A stretch of 29,984 bases of DNA from CALXVA01 sp964587175 (GCA_964587175.1 CAZPKK010000012.1:1-29984); one strand, 5' to 3'. Positions 7,404-16,838 are shown, numbered from the stretch's first letter. A program made the numbers and translations. Notes: generated from the letters alone by a model not told the origin.

Positions 7404-7452
7404 TTATATAAAAATAGTTGATGTTCCAGTACTTTTCTGACAATAGAGTTCT

Positions 7453-8256
7453 TTATTTATATTGTTCTTCTATTGCTTTTTCTTCATATAAATCAAATTG
7501 CAGAGTGGCTTTGTTTAATTTATAAGTTATTTTTCTTGTAGTCTCAGTAAGTGTTATAAAAAATTCCTCAGGATTGTTTGGTATTTTTCTTGTATAAAAA
7601 ACAATATCATCCTTTTTATTAGCACAGTATCTTGTGAATTTTTGATATAAACTAAATAATTCTGATTCTCCAAGCTTTGATAAATCTCCAAATCCTTGTA
7701 AAGATTGTAAAATTATTTCTAGTCTTCTTTGGGAAGAAATATTTTGCTTGTTTAATTTGTCTCTTAAAATATACCAGTAATCATTAGAATAACCTTTATT
7801 TTCTGTTATATAACCTAAGTTCAAATCTATTTTTCTTAGTATGTTAGTATCTATTGTATCTCTAGCAAAATATGATGTGCTACAACCAAATTGTATATTT
7901 TTCAAATCTCTAGTTAAATCTGTTTTATGTTTAACTCCTTTTTCATCTTCAATTTCCAAAAATGAATGTCCTGATGCAACTTTAATTATACTTGATTTTA
8001 TGCCAATTCCATCAAGTAATTCCTTATATTGTTTAATTAGTGTAGTACAAATTATCATATTAGGATTACTATAGCTCTTCGATTTATAATAATATTCTAA
8101 TTCTTCTTCAAACATCATATGCTCAAATTTTCTATCATAAAAGCTTCTCTTTCCTAATTCTAAATACATGTATCTTGCTTTTTCTAAAGTAGAATTTAAT
8201 GTTATTGGCATTTGTGTAATGAAATCTCCCAGTGTTTCTATTTTCATCTTCGTCAT
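7453..8256 (-). CDS. Transglutaminase-like (papain-fold) protein, function unknown
   Basis: The protein has 267 residues, no signal peptide and no membrane segment. Residues 25-50 (ARYMYLELGKRSFYD) and the spacing of a possible triad suggest a transglutaminase-like fold. The candidates are Cys70 in MIICTTLIKQYKELL, His97 in ASGHSFLEIEDEKG, and Asp113 in KTDLTRDL. The C-terminal half has no recognised motif. Such proteins can be cysteine proteases or inactive fold relatives; the substrate cannot be guessed. The ATG at 8256 and the ATG three codons in (8247) are both possible. The nearest strong ribosome site, AAGGAG at 8276-8281, is 19 bases away from the first, which is unusually far. It is downstream of uvrA with a 95-base gap that shows nothing else. 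Confidence 0.6.
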   Translation of the reverse strand: MTKMKIETLGDFITQMPITLNSTLEKARYMYLELGKRSFYDRKFEHMMFEEELEYYYKSKSYSNPNMIICTTLIKQYKELLDGIGIKSSIIKVASGHSFLEIEDEKGVKHKTDLTRDLKNIQFGCSTSYFARDTIDTNILRKIDLNLGYITENKGYSNDYWYILRDKLNKQNISSQRRLEIILQSLQGFGDLSKLGESELFSLYQKFTRYCANKKDDIVFYTRKIPNNPEEFFITLTETTRKITYKLNKATLQFDLYEEKAIEEQYK

Positions 8257-8351
8257 CTTATATAATTATACAATTCTCCTTATTTAATATATTTAGGTTT
8301 TTTAAAGATTCCTATAAACTTTTATATCAGTTCTTATTTTTTAATTTAATA

Positions 8352-11180
8352 TTATTCCAAATACTTTTTCAAAAACTTTCCCGTATAACTTCTATCGTTT
8401 TTTACGATTTGTTCTGGAGAACCAACAGCAACTATTTCTCCTCCACCGTCTCCTCCTTCTGGACCTAAATCAATAATATAATCAGCTGTTTTAATTAAAT
8501 CTAAATTATGCTCTATTACAATTATGCTATTACCTGTATCTACTAATCTTTGCAAAATATCTACTAATCTATGAACATCTGCTATATGCAAGCCAGTTGT
8601 TGGTTCGTCTAATATATATAATGTTTTTCCTGTTGCTTTTTTCGAAAGCTCTGTTGCGAGTTTTATACGTTGTGCTTCTCCACCTGATAATGTAGTAGAA
8701 GGTTGACCAAGTTTTATATAACCTAAACCTACATCATATAAAGTTTGTATTTTGTTTTTAATTCTTGGTAAATTTTTAAAAAATTCTAATGCTTCTTCTA
8801 CTGTCATATCAAGTACATCTGATATTGTTTTTCCTTTATATTTTACTTGCAAAGTTTCTTTATTATACCTTTTTCCTTTACAAACTTCACAAGGCACATA
8901 TATATCTGGTAGGAAATGCATTTCTATTTTTAATATACCATCTCCATTACAAGCCTCACATCTTCCACCTGTAACATTAAAACTAAATCTTCCTTTATCA
9001 TATCCTCTCATTTTAGCTTCATTCGTATTTGCAAACAAATCACGAATGAAATCAAATACTCCTGTATATGTTGCAGGATTTGAACGTGGAGTTCTACCTA
9101 TTGGTGATTGGTCAATGTTAATTATTTTATCTATATTTTCTAAACCTTTTACTTCTTTGCATTTTCCGGGTTTTTCATTAGAACCATTTAAATCTCTTGC
9201 AATTGTTTTATATAATATTTCATTTATTAATGTACTTTTTCCTGATCCAGAAACACCTGTAACACAAATAAATTGTCCAAGTGGGAATTTTACATTAATA
9301 TTTTTTAAATTGTGTTCAGTTGCACCCTTTACCTCTATCGCTTTCCCATTTGATTTTCTTCGCTTTTCAGGAACAGGAATCTTTTTTCTACCACTCAAAT
9401 ATTGTCCTGTAATTGATTCAGATACTAATTTTACTTCTTCTGCAGTTCCTTGTGCCATTATATTTCCTCCATGTACACCAGCACCTGGACCTATATCTAT
9501 AATCTGGTCTGCAGCATACATAGTATCTTCATCATGTTCCACTACTAGAACAGTATTTCCCAAGTCTCTTAAATGTTTCAGAGTAGCTAAAAGTTTGTCA
9601 TTATCTCTTTGATGAAGTCCTATACTAGGTTCATCTAGTATATATAATACTCCTGTAAGACCTGAGCCAATTTGTGTTGCAAGTCTAATACGTTGTGCTT
9701 CTCCACCTGATAGTGTACCACTACTCCTTGATAATGTTAAATATTCAAGTCCAACATCTAGCAAAAATTGTAATCTTTTATTTAATTCTTTCAAGATTTG
9801 ATCTGCTATCATTCTATTTTGATGACTTAATTCCAATGAATTTAAATATTCTTTTATTTTATTTATTGGCATGTCTGTAAGTTCATTAATATTTTTTGTG
9901 CCAACTTTTACAGATAAGCACTCCTTTTTTAATCTTGCCCCATGACATTCCATACAAGGTGCTTCGCTCATATACATTTCGTAAAATTGTCTCATTCCTT
10001 GTGATTTAGTCTCATTATGGCGTCTTTCCAATGTTGGTAATACTCCTTCAAAAGGTGCTGTGAATCTTCTTGTTCCAGCTGCTGACGTATATTCGAAATT
10101 GATTGCTTCATCACCTGTACCATATAAAATTTTTTCTAGGAAATCACGTGGTAATTTTTTTATTGGTACACCCTTTATTTCAACTCCATAATGGCGAGCA
10201 ATACTTTCAAAATACATTTTAGCCATTGTGTCTCCACGTTTCATAACACTAGAACCAAATGCTTTTACTCCATCATATAAAGTCTTATTTTTGTCAGGTA
10301 TAATTAAATCTTCATCCATTTTCATTAGATAACCAATACCTGTACAAGCTGGACATGCTCCAAATGGATTATTAAATGAGAACATTCTTGGTGTTAACTC
10401 TTCAAAACTAATTCCACAATCTGGACAGGCATAATTTTGGCTAAAAAGTTTTTCTTCCTTATGTGTTGCATCCTCTATAATTACTATATTATTTGCATGT
10501 TTTAGTGCTGTTTCAACAGATTCTGTTAATCTACTTCTAATATCTTCTTTTATAACTAATCTGTCTACAATTATTTCCACATTATGTTTTTTCTTTTTAT
10601 CTATTTTTATATCATCAGAAAGCTCTACTGTCTCTCCATCTATTCTTGCTCTTACAAAACCCTCTTTTTGATATTCTTGTAAAAGCTTTACAAATTCACC
10701 TTTTCTACCTCTTATAATTGGTGATAATACTTGTATTCTTGTCCCTTCTTCTAATTCTAATATGCTATCTATAATTTGATCTATTGTCTGTTTTTCTATT
10801 TTTTTACCACATTTTGGACAATATGGTACACCAATTCTGGCATATAAAAGACGAATATAATCATATATTTCTGTAACAGTTCCAACAGTAGAACGTGGAT
10901 TTTTTGATGTGGTTTTCTGGTCAATTGAAATTGCTGGGGAAAGTCCTTCTATTGATTCTACATCTGGCTTTTCCATTAATCCCAAAAACTGTCTTGCATA
11001 TGCAGATAAACTTTCCACATATCTTCTCTGCCCTTCTGCATATAATGTGTCAAAGGCAAGTGAGGACTTTCCTGAGCCAGAAAGTCCTGTTATTACTACT
11101 AGTTTGTCTCTTGGTATTTCTACATTTATATTTTTAAGGTTGTGTTCTTTTGCCCCTTTTATTATTATTTTATCATTCAT
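8352..11180 (-). CDS. uvrA: Excinuclease ABC subunit A (UvrA)
   Basis: UvrA is the damage-recognition ATPase of nucleotide excision repair; it loads UvrB on lesions. Two ABC modules are present. The first Walker A is GLSGSGKSS (residues 32-40), with a zinc-binding CPKCG/CPDCG...CPACTG region and the signature LSGGEAQRIRLATQIG then YILDEPSIGLH. The second has GVSGSGKSTL, the zinc finger CEACNGDG...CEVCKGKRYN, LSGGEAQRIKLA and YILDEPTTGLH. With the ATG at 11180 the length is 942 residues, normal for UvrA. An in-frame ATG at 11216 would coincide with the expected transcription start of the promoter at 11222-11250, so it is unlikely; the 11180 start has AGGGGG upstream. I see no GAAC-N4-GTTC LexA box. 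It shares this stretch with uvrB (13646-15601). Confidence 0.98.
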   Translation of the reverse strand: MNDKIIIKGAKEHNLKNINVEIPRDKLVVITGLSGSGKSSLAFDTLYAEGQRRYVESLSAYARQFLGLMEKPDVESIEGLSPAISIDQKTTSKNPRSTVGTVTEIYDYIRLLYARIGVPYCPKCGKKIEKQTIDQIIDSILELEEGTRIQVLSPIIRGRKGEFVKLLQEYQKEGFVRARIDGETVELSDDIKIDKKKKHNVEIIVDRLVIKEDIRSRLTESVETALKHANNIVIIEDATHKEEKLFSQNYACPDCGISFEELTPRMFSFNNPFGACPACTGIGYLMKMDEDLIIPDKNKTLYDGVKAFGSSVMKRGDTMAKMYFESIARHYGVEIKGVPIKKLPRDFLEKILYGTGDEAINFEYTSAAGTRRFTAPFEGVLPTLERRHNETKSQGMRQFYEMYMSEAPCMECHGARLKKECLSVKVGTKNINELTDMPINKIKEYLNSLELSHQNRMIADQILKELNKRLQFLLDVGLEYLTLSRSSGTLSGGEAQRIRLATQIGSGLTGVLYILDEPSIGLHQRDNDKLLATLKHLRDLGNTVLVVEHDEDTMYAADQIIDIGPGAGVHGGNIMAQGTAEEVKLVSESITGQYLSGRKKIPVPEKRRKSNGKAIEVKGATEHNLKNINVKFPLGQFICVTGVSGSGKSTLINEILYKTIARDLNGSNEKPGKCKEVKGLENIDKIINIDQSPIGRTPRSNPATYTGVFDFIRDLFANTNEAKMRGYDKGRFSFNVTGGRCEACNGDGILKIEMHFLPDIYVPCEVCKGKRYNKETLQVKYKGKTISDVLDMTVEEALEFFKNLPRIKNKIQTLYDVGLGYIKLGQPSTTLSGGEAQRIKLATELSKKATGKTLYILDEPTTGLHIADVHRLVDILQRLVDTGNSIIVIEHNLDLIKTADYIIDLGPEGGDGGGEIVAVGSPEQIVKNDRSYTGKFLKKYLE

Positions 11181-11221
11181 TAGATTGCCCCCTATGAATT
11201 TGTCTATTGTCAACATTTAAT

Positions 11222-11250
11222 ATTATACTACATATATAACAAAAAAACAA
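11222..11250 (-). promoter_or_regulatory. uvrA promoter overlapping the upstream terminator
   Basis: On the minus strand: TTGTTT (11245-11250), 17 bases, TATAAT (11222-11227). The -35 lies in the T tract of the terminator at 11241-11276, so one short segment ends the upstream transcript and starts uvrA. Confidence 0.55.
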
Positions 11251-11276
11251 GAGTTTGCATTCATCTCTTGCTTTTT
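11241..11276 (-). terminator. Terminator after the 54-residue gene
   Basis: On the minus strand CAAGAG pairs with CTCTTG (11265-11270 with 11248-11253) around an 11-base loop and is followed by seven T (11241-11247). The stem is short (6 bp). T residues also follow on the plus strand, so it could work both ways. Confidence 0.6.
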
Positions 11277-11343
11277 ATTAATTAAATTAATTTTTCTATA
11301 ACTTTTTTCTTTGGAGTATATACCATCACAATTTTCACTATCC

Positions 11344-11508
11344 TTATAATTGTTCTCTATAGATTATGTTTTTTCCTTCATTAGCAAATGTTACTAATGG
11401 TTGTGTGTGTTGTTTAACACCATTTATATATTGATCTACATTTTGTATTTCTAATTCATTAAAATTAATTTTATTTGTAAAATTATCTGCCATATCAAGT
11501 ATTCCCAT
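11344..11508 (-). CDS. Small hypothetical protein (54 residues)
   Basis: The frame starts MGILDMADNFTNKINFNELE and ends NEGKNIIYREQL. Evidence that it is a gene: an AGGAGGAG ribosome site lies 7 bases before the ATG at 11508, it fills most of the fbp-uvrA gap, and a hairpin terminator follows at 11241-11276. The protein is soluble, with no signal peptide or membrane segment. I do not recognise the family. Position 86 bases after fbp and before uvrA does not give a function. A possible weak promoter, TTGAAT-17-TAAATA, lies between fbp and this gene. Confidence 0.65.
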   Translation of the reverse strand: MGILDMADNFTNKINFNELEIQNVDQYINGVKQHTQPLVTFANEGKNIIYREQL

Positions 11509-11594
11509 TAATATCTCCTCCTTAAAACAATATCTTTATATATTTACTATATTTTACGCAAAAATTCAATGATTATGCAGAATAGGTTTATACA

Positions 11595-13571
11595 TTAAAA
11601 TCCTTCTTTCTGAGATTCACTAATCATTCCGCTTTTATATGCTTCTAATAATCTTTGCAAATCTACGATTTGTGTTGTTAATTCTTTCCCTTTGTCTGTG
11701 TCTTTAATTCTTTTTCTCTCAACTTTTTCAACTATTTGTATTTCAGAATGTAAATCTGTTTCATTAATAATTGCATTTTCTCTTGAAGTAAATGGCTCGT
11801 GAGCAACTAGTGTCAATCCATATGAGCTATATCTTAAAGTATAACCAGCAATTCCTGTCGTTTTTTGATATGCTTTAGAAAGCCCTCCGTCTATTATAAA
11901 TAATTTACCATTAGCCTTCATTGGGTTTTCACCAGCTTTAAATTTAACCGGTATATGTCCGCAAATTATATGTCCTTTATTTGGATCTATACTAAATTCT
12001 CTTAATACTTTTTCCGATATATGTTCATCGTTTTCAAAATTATAGAAAGGATTTTTGTTTTCTACCCATGTTTCTTTTTCTGCTAAATAATATCTTTCAA
12101 ATGTTTTCATTTTATCTTTGCAAAATATAGGTGAATTTTGACCGCACCATAAATACCATAAAAAGTCTTTTCCATTTTCTCTTTTTTCTGAGCCTTCTGG
12201 TTCAAAATATCCTTCTCTTGCTATTTTTTCTACATAATCTAAATATGCTTTTCCTTTTAGTTCTCTTCCATCAGCATTTACAGAGACAAATTCTCCAAAC
12301 ATACTCATTGGAACGCAACCATGAATAAGCAAATTATCATTATATATTTTATAAATATTTCCTTTTGCATAAAGAAATTGTATGTGTCTTTGCAATTTTT
12401 CGCTATTTTTAAAAGATTTTACTAATTTTTTAACAACTTCTGCTTCTTTCTCACTTAATTCATATGGATTATTTGGATTTATAGTAGGAAAATAATTTTC
12501 GAGTAAATTATATGTCTTTCCATCTATTGTAATTTTCCCTTTTTTATAATCAATTTTATCTAATAATAATCTATCATCCATATAATATTCAGGATGCCTT
12601 TTTATAATATTGCCTTCTAGCTTCATCTGTATGATAGTCGCTGCCTGCTGTGTTTTAGCCATTATAATCTGGTCAAAATTACTATCTTTTGCCTCAATGT
12701 TTTTTGATTTAAAAATCTCTGAATCGCATTCTCCATACTCTTCTGTTGCAAACTCTGTAATTGTTCTAATATTTATTCCATAGCCTTCCTCTAGTATATC
12801 TAAATTATTATACCTTGCACAGATTCGTATAACATTAAAAATACAAGCCTCACTACCAGCTGCAGCTCCCATCCAAATTATGTCATGATTTCCCCATTGA
12901 ATATCAATTGAATGATATTTCATAAGTTCATCTATTATTATATGAGGACCAGGGCCTCTATCATATATATCTCCAATTATATGTAAATGGTCTACAGCAA
13001 GCTGCTGTATCAGATTAGAAATAGCAATTATAAAAGCGTCTCCCCTGCCTAAAGTTATAATACTATCTATTATTTTGTCATAATATATACTTTTATCATG
13101 GCTGTTTTGATTAGAATGTAATAATTCATCAATAATATATTGATATTCTTTTGGGATTGCTTTTCTTACTTTTGACCTACTATATTTAGAACCAACAACA
13201 GTGCAAAGCTTAATTAATCTATATAGAGTTATTCTATAAAATTCACTCATATTGCTAGTTTCTTTTTTTATTATTTCTAGCTTTTCTTTTGGGTAATAAA
13301 TTAGGGTTGCAAACTTTCTTCTTTCCTCACTAGTCATTGTGTTTTTAAATATTTCATCTATTTTCGTTTTTATAGCACCAGAAGCATTTTTTAGAATATG
13401 TAAAAATGATTCGTATTCTCCATGTAAATCACTTAAAAAATGTTCTGTGCCTTTTGGTAAATTTAATATAGCCTCTAAATTAATAATCTCTGTGCAAACA
13501 CTTTGTATCGTCGGAAACTTTTCAGATAAAATATTAAGATATTTCAATTCTTCTTTACTATAATTATTCAT
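11595..13571 (-). CDS. fbp: Fructose-1,6-bisphosphatase, class III
   Basis: This enzyme removes the 1-phosphate from fructose-1,6-bisphosphate in gluconeogenesis. Class III is the Firmicute type, built on a metallophosphoesterase core. The 658-residue length fits. Metal-binding motifs appear in order: FLSDLHGEYESF (D48, H50), IIGDIYDRGPGPH (about 199-210) and QWGNHDIIWMGAAAG (GNHD at 227-230). Later come LLIHGCVP and HIICGHIPVK with further metal-binding histidines. The Bacillus enzyme is activated by phosphoenolpyruvate; nothing in this sequence shows regulation. It starts 75 bases after uvrB, so it may be read through from the uvrB promoter. The ATG at 13571 has AAAGGAG upstream. Confidence 0.95.
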   Translation of the reverse strand: MNNYSKEELKYLNILSEKFPTIQSVCTEIINLEAILNLPKGTEHFLSDLHGEYESFLHILKNASGAIKTKIDEIFKNTMTSEERRKFATLIYYPKEKLEIIKKETSNMSEFYRITLYRLIKLCTVVGSKYSRSKVRKAIPKEYQYIIDELLHSNQNSHDKSIYYDKIIDSIITLGRGDAFIIAISNLIQQLAVDHLHIIGDIYDRGPGPHIIIDELMKYHSIDIQWGNHDIIWMGAAAGSEACIFNVIRICARYNNLDILEEGYGINIRTITEFATEEYGECDSEIFKSKNIEAKDSNFDQIIMAKTQQAATIIQMKLEGNIIKRHPEYYMDDRLLLDKIDYKKGKITIDGKTYNLLENYFPTINPNNPYELSEKEAEVVKKLVKSFKNSEKLQRHIQFLYAKGNIYKIYNDNLLIHGCVPMSMFGEFVSVNADGRELKGKAYLDYVEKIAREGYFEPEGSEKRENGKDFLWYLWCGQNSPIFCKDKMKTFERYYLAEKETWVENKNPFYNFENDEHISEKVLREFSIDPNKGHIICGHIPVKFKAGENPMKANGKLFIIDGGLSKAYQKTTGIAGYTLRYSSYGLTLVAHEPFTSRENAIINETDLHSEIQIVEKVERKRIKDTDKGKELTTQIVDLQRLLEAYKSGMISESQKEGF

Positions 13572-13645
13572 TTGAATAATACTCCTTTCTTATTTTTATT
13601 TTAACTTCAAACTTTAGTTTTTTAATATTTTATCTCTGTAGGATC

Positions 13646-15601
13646 TTAAATTCCGTTTTCTAATTCTTTTATCTGATCTCTTAGTTTTGCTGCTTCTTCG
13701 AACTCCATTGCTGCTGCGTGTTTTAACATTTCATCAGTTAATTTGTTTATTACATCTTCTATTGTTTCATCTTTATCAATATTGTATTTGCTTTCCGCTT
13801 CTTCAATAATGCTTGCTTTAATTGCTTCTCTTACAGATTTTTGTATAGTCTTTGGTGTAATACCATGTTTTTCGTTGTATTCTTGTTGAATTTGCCTTCT
13901 TCTGTTTGTTTCTGATATTGCTTTTTCCATACTTTCAGTTAATTCATCAGCATACATTATTACTTTTCCTTCTGTATTTCTAGCAGCACGTCCAATAGTT
14001 TGTATTAGAGAACGCTCTGAACGTAAAAAACCTTCCTTATCTGCATCTAGTATAGCAACTAATGAAACTTCTGGTATGTCTAAGCCCTCCCTTAAAAGGT
14101 TGATACCAACTAATACATCAAACTCGCCAAGCCTTAAATCACGTATTATTTCCATTCTTTCTAAAGCTTTTATATCTGAATGCATATATCTAACTTTTAT
14201 ATCAATTCCAGCTAAGTATGCTGTTAAATCTTCTGCCATTTTTTTAGTTAATGTAGTTACAAGTACTCTCTCGTTTCTCTCTACTCTTTCTCTTATTTGC
14301 TCTACCAAATCATCTATTTGATTTTCCACAGGTTTTACTTCTATTTTAGGATCTAATAATCCAGTAGGACGTATTATTTGTTCTACAATATTTTCTTTTG
14401 AATGTTCTTTTTCATATTCTGCTGGTGTTGCACTTACAAATATTACTTTATTTATTCTTTCTTCAAATTCATTAAATTTTAAAGGCCTATTATCAAATGC
14501 AGATGGCAATCTGAATCCATATTTTACAAGTGATTCTTTTCTTGCCCTATCCCCATTATACATTGCTCTTACTTGTGGTATTGTTGCATGTGATTCATCT
14601 ATTAATAGTAAAAAGTCTTTTGGAAAATAATCAAAAAGTGTAAACGGTGCAGTTCCAGGTGCTCTTCCACTTATATGTCTTGAATAGTTTTCTATACCTT
14701 GGCAAAAACCTGTTTCTTTCATCATCTCTATATCAAAATTTGTTCTTTCTTCTATTCTTTGTGCTTCAATTAATTTTCCATTATCCTTAAAATATTTTAC
14801 TCTTTCTTGTAATTCTTCTTCTATTGTTCCAATTGCTTTTTCCATTTTATCAGCTGTTGTAACATAGTGAGAATTTGGAAAAATCATTACATGATTTCTT
14901 GTAGCTATTACTTTTCCTGTTAATGGATTTATTTCAGATATTTTTTCAATTTCCTCTCCCCAAAATTCTACCCTTATAACACTTTCGCTTTCATCTGATG
15001 GGTATATTTCTAAAATATCTCCTTTTGCTCTAAAAGTTCCTCTTTTAAAATCTAATTCATTTCTGGTATATTGCATATTAACCAACTTTTTCATTATTTC
15101 ATTTCTTTCTTTTTGCATACCAGGTCTTAAAGAAACTATCATATTCTCATAATCTATTGGATCTCCTAATCCATATATACAAGAAACAGAAGCAACAATA
15201 ATTACATCCCTTGTTTCAAAAAGTGCTGCTGTTGCAGAATGACGAAGTTTGTCTATCTCATCATTTATTGAGGCATCTTTTTCTATATATGTATCTGATG
15301 ATGCAATATATGCTTCTGGTTGATAATAATCATAATAAGATACGAAATACTCCACATTATTCTCTGGGAAGAATTCTTTGAACTCTGAATAGAGTTGGCC
15401 AGCTAGTGTTTTGTTATGTGCTAGCACTAGTGTTGGTTTCTGAACATTTTGTATTATACTAGCCATAGTAAATGTTTTTCCAGATCCTGTTACTCCAAGT
15501 AAAGTCTGAAATTTTTTCCCTTGTTCTATTCCATTAGATAAATATTTAATTGCTTCTGGTTGATCACCAGTTGGCTTAAATTCAGAATGTAATTTAAACA
15601 T
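13646..15601 (-). CDS. uvrB: Excinuclease ABC subunit B (UvrB)
   Basis: UvrB verifies damage handed over by UvrA and recruits UvrC for incision. It has 651 residues, the usual size. The helicase-like Walker A is LLGVTGSGKTFT (about residues 34-45). The aromatic beta-hairpin that inserts in DNA is SYYDYYQPEAYI. The Walker B equivalent is LLLIDESHATI. Helicase motifs V/VI appear as GINLLREGLDIPEV and QTIGRAARN. The UVR domain EEAAKLRDQIKELE closes the protein and binds UvrC. The ATG at 15601 lies 38 bases downstream of the -10 box at 15639-15644. No LexA-type box was found in the promoter. It is followed by fbp. Confidence 0.98.
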   Translation of the reverse strand: MFKLHSEFKPTGDQPEAIKYLSNGIEQGKKFQTLLGVTGSGKTFTMASIIQNVQKPTLVLAHNKTLAGQLYSEFKEFFPENNVEYFVSYYDYYQPEAYIASSDTYIEKDASINDEIDKLRHSATAALFETRDVIIVASVSCIYGLGDPIDYENMIVSLRPGMQKERNEIMKKLVNMQYTRNELDFKRGTFRAKGDILEIYPSDESESVIRVEFWGEEIEKISEINPLTGKVIATRNHVMIFPNSHYVTTADKMEKAIGTIEEELQERVKYFKDNGKLIEAQRIEERTNFDIEMMKETGFCQGIENYSRHISGRAPGTAPFTLFDYFPKDFLLLIDESHATIPQVRAMYNGDRARKESLVKYGFRLPSAFDNRPLKFNEFEERINKVIFVSATPAEYEKEHSKENIVEQIIRPTGLLDPKIEVKPVENQIDDLVEQIRERVERNERVLVTTLTKKMAEDLTAYLAGIDIKVRYMHSDIKALERMEIIRDLRLGEFDVLVGINLLREGLDIPEVSLVAILDADKEGFLRSERSLIQTIGRAARNTEGKVIMYADELTESMEKAISETNRRRQIQQEYNEKHGITPKTIQKSVREAIKASIIEEAESKYNIDKDETIEDVINKLTDEMLKHAAAMEFEEAAKLRDQIKELENGI

Positions 15602-15638
15602 CTATTATTCACCCTATTTTTTAATCAATCTGGTATAA

Positions 15639-15667
15639 ATTATATCATGGTATATGTAAAAATACAA
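15639..15667 (-). promoter_or_regulatory. Extended -10 promoter for uvrB
   Basis: On the minus strand: TTGTAT (15662-15667), 17 bases ending TGA, TATAAT (15639-15644). It lies between the terminator at 15691-15721 and uvrB. Confidence 0.65.
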
Positions 15668-15690
15668 GAATCATACAAATATAGGTTTAT

Positions 15691-15721
15691 AAAAAAAGGA
15701 TGACCCCATTGGAGTCATCCT
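15691..15721 (-). terminator. Terminator overlapping the end of the 94-residue gene
   Basis: On the minus strand AGGATGAC pairs with GTCATCCT (15714-15721 with 15698-15705), followed by seven T (15691-15697). The stem includes the stop codon of the 94-residue gene. Confidence 0.8.
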
Positions 15722-15999
15722 AAAAGTTTGCTAATCCCCCTTTCAAAATTTTTGAAATTTTTCTCTGACGGGAAAATCAGTGAGAAGTAAACAGTACATT
15801 TTTTTGTAATGATTAAATGTTTTTGTGATTCATCCACATATGGAACGCCTTCAAAAGATTTACTTGCGCCCTCTATAATTTGAGTCGCTGTAATAAGTAA
15901 AAATTTTTCTGCTTCTGCTACTTCAGATTCTCCTTTCACATTTACAATTGGTAAAACATTGGACCGAGAGAAAGTCCACTCAACGGGAATTTTTTTCAT
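15715..15999 (-). CDS. Hypothetical protein (94 residues)
   Basis: The protein starts MKKIPVEWTFSRSNVLPIVN and ends NFERGISKLLG. It contains predicted alternating strands and one helix (EAEKFLLITATQIIEGA), has no membrane segment or signal peptide, and one cysteine in TKKCTVYF. I do not recognise the family. It looks like a genuine single-gene unit: extended -10 promoter at 16033-16061, AAAGGTGA ribosome site 6 bases before the ATG at 15999, and a strong terminator at its 3' end. No function can be assigned. Confidence 0.75.
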   Translation of the reverse strand: MKKIPVEWTFSRSNVLPIVNVKGESEVAEAEKFLLITATQIIEGASKSFEGVPYVDESQKHLIITKKCTVYFSLIFPSEKNFKNFERGISKLLG

Positions 16000-16032
16000 A
16001 CTATCACCTTTCTATTAAAAGTGTATAACTAA

Positions 16033-16061
16033 ATTATAGCACGATTCTTGTTAAAAATCAA
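16033..16061 (-). promoter_or_regulatory. Promoter for the 94-residue gene
   Basis: On the minus strand: TTGATT (16056-16061), 17 bases ending TGC, TATAAT (16033-16038). The -35 abuts the stop codon of the ZIP transporter gene at 16062. Confidence 0.65.
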
Positions 16062-16838
16062 TTATCCTAAGGTAACATCTAATATCATCATTATAACAAA
16101 CCCTATCGCTACTCCAACAGTACCAATATTAGAATGTTCTCCTGCTTGTGACTCTGGTATCAATTCTTCTACGACTACGTATATCATAGCTCCTGCGGCA
16201 AAAGATAATATATACGGAAGAATCGGTATAACCATGTTTGTAAATAAAATAGTTACAGCTGCTGCTATTGGCTCAACTATACCTGATAAAGTCCCATATA
16301 TAAATGCTCTTGACTTTGACATACCTTCACTCTTTAGTGGCATAGATATAATAGCTCCTTCTGGGAAGTTTTGTATGGCTATTCCTATTGCTAGTGCTAT
16401 TGCTCCTGCAATAGTTATTCCAGCATTTTGTACTAAAGCTCCTGCAAATACGACTCCTACTGCCATTCCTTCTGGTATATTATGAAGTGTAACAGCCAAA
16501 ATCATCATGGTCGTGTTTTTAAGTTTGGATTTTATTCCTTCTGGTTTTTTTGTTTCTAAATGCAAGTGTGGTATAGCACTATCTAATACTAGCAAAAATA
16601 GCATTCCTAAAATAAATCCTATTGTTGCTGGTATCCATGCTATTTTTCCTTGTTCTTCTGCCATATTAATTGAAGGAATAATGAGAGACCAGATAGAAGC
16701 GGATATCATTACACCAGATGCAAATCCTAGAAGTAGCTTTTCTACTTTTTTATTCATTTCTTTTCTCATTAGAAATACCATAGCAGAACCAAGTGTAGTT
16801 CCTAAGAAAGGAATAAAAAGACCTATTACTGCATTCAT
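16062..16838 (-). CDS. ZIP-family divalent metal transporter
   Basis: ZIP transporters import zinc and related divalent cations down their gradient. The 258-residue protein has about eight hydrophobic segments. The conserved HNIPEG motif (119-124) in TM4 and QNFPEG (156-161) in TM5 form the binuclear metal site. A His-rich element, IPHLHLE (89-95), is in the cytoplasmic loop after TM3. EELIPES in the C-terminal part is also conserved. The overall sequence is closer to the GufA/ZupT-like branch than to eukaryotic ZIPs. It starts 86 bases after metK. Substrate preference cannot be read from the sequence. The start at 16838 has AAAGGAGG upstream. Confidence 0.93.
   Translation of the reverse strand: MNAVIGLFIPFLGTTLGSAMVFLMRKEMNKKVEKLLLGFASGVMISASIWSLIIPSINMAEEQGKIAWIPATIGFILGMLFLLVLDSAIPHLHLETKKPEGIKSKLKNTTMMILAVTLHNIPEGMAVGVVFAGALVQNAGITIAGAIALAIGIAIQNFPEGAIISMPLKSEGMSKSRAFIYGTLSGIVEPIAAAVTILFTNMVIPILPYILSFAAGAMIYVVVEELIPESQAGEHSNIGTVGVAIGFVIMMILDVTLG

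Noticed and set aside
8752..9612. 286-codon plus-strand open frame
   Set aside because: It is antisense to the second half of uvrA, which has full catalytic motifs; there is no ribosome site and the translation looks like shadow sequence.
11282..11338. 18-codon ORF (GTG start, MKIVMVYTPKKK...) just after the 54-residue gene
   Set aside because: The AAGG site is only about 3 bases from the GTG, the product is very short, and nothing supports translation.
15602..15715. LexA (SOS) box upstream of uvrB, and likewise upstream of uvrA
   Set aside because: No GAAC-N4-GTTC or near match was seen in either promoter region.
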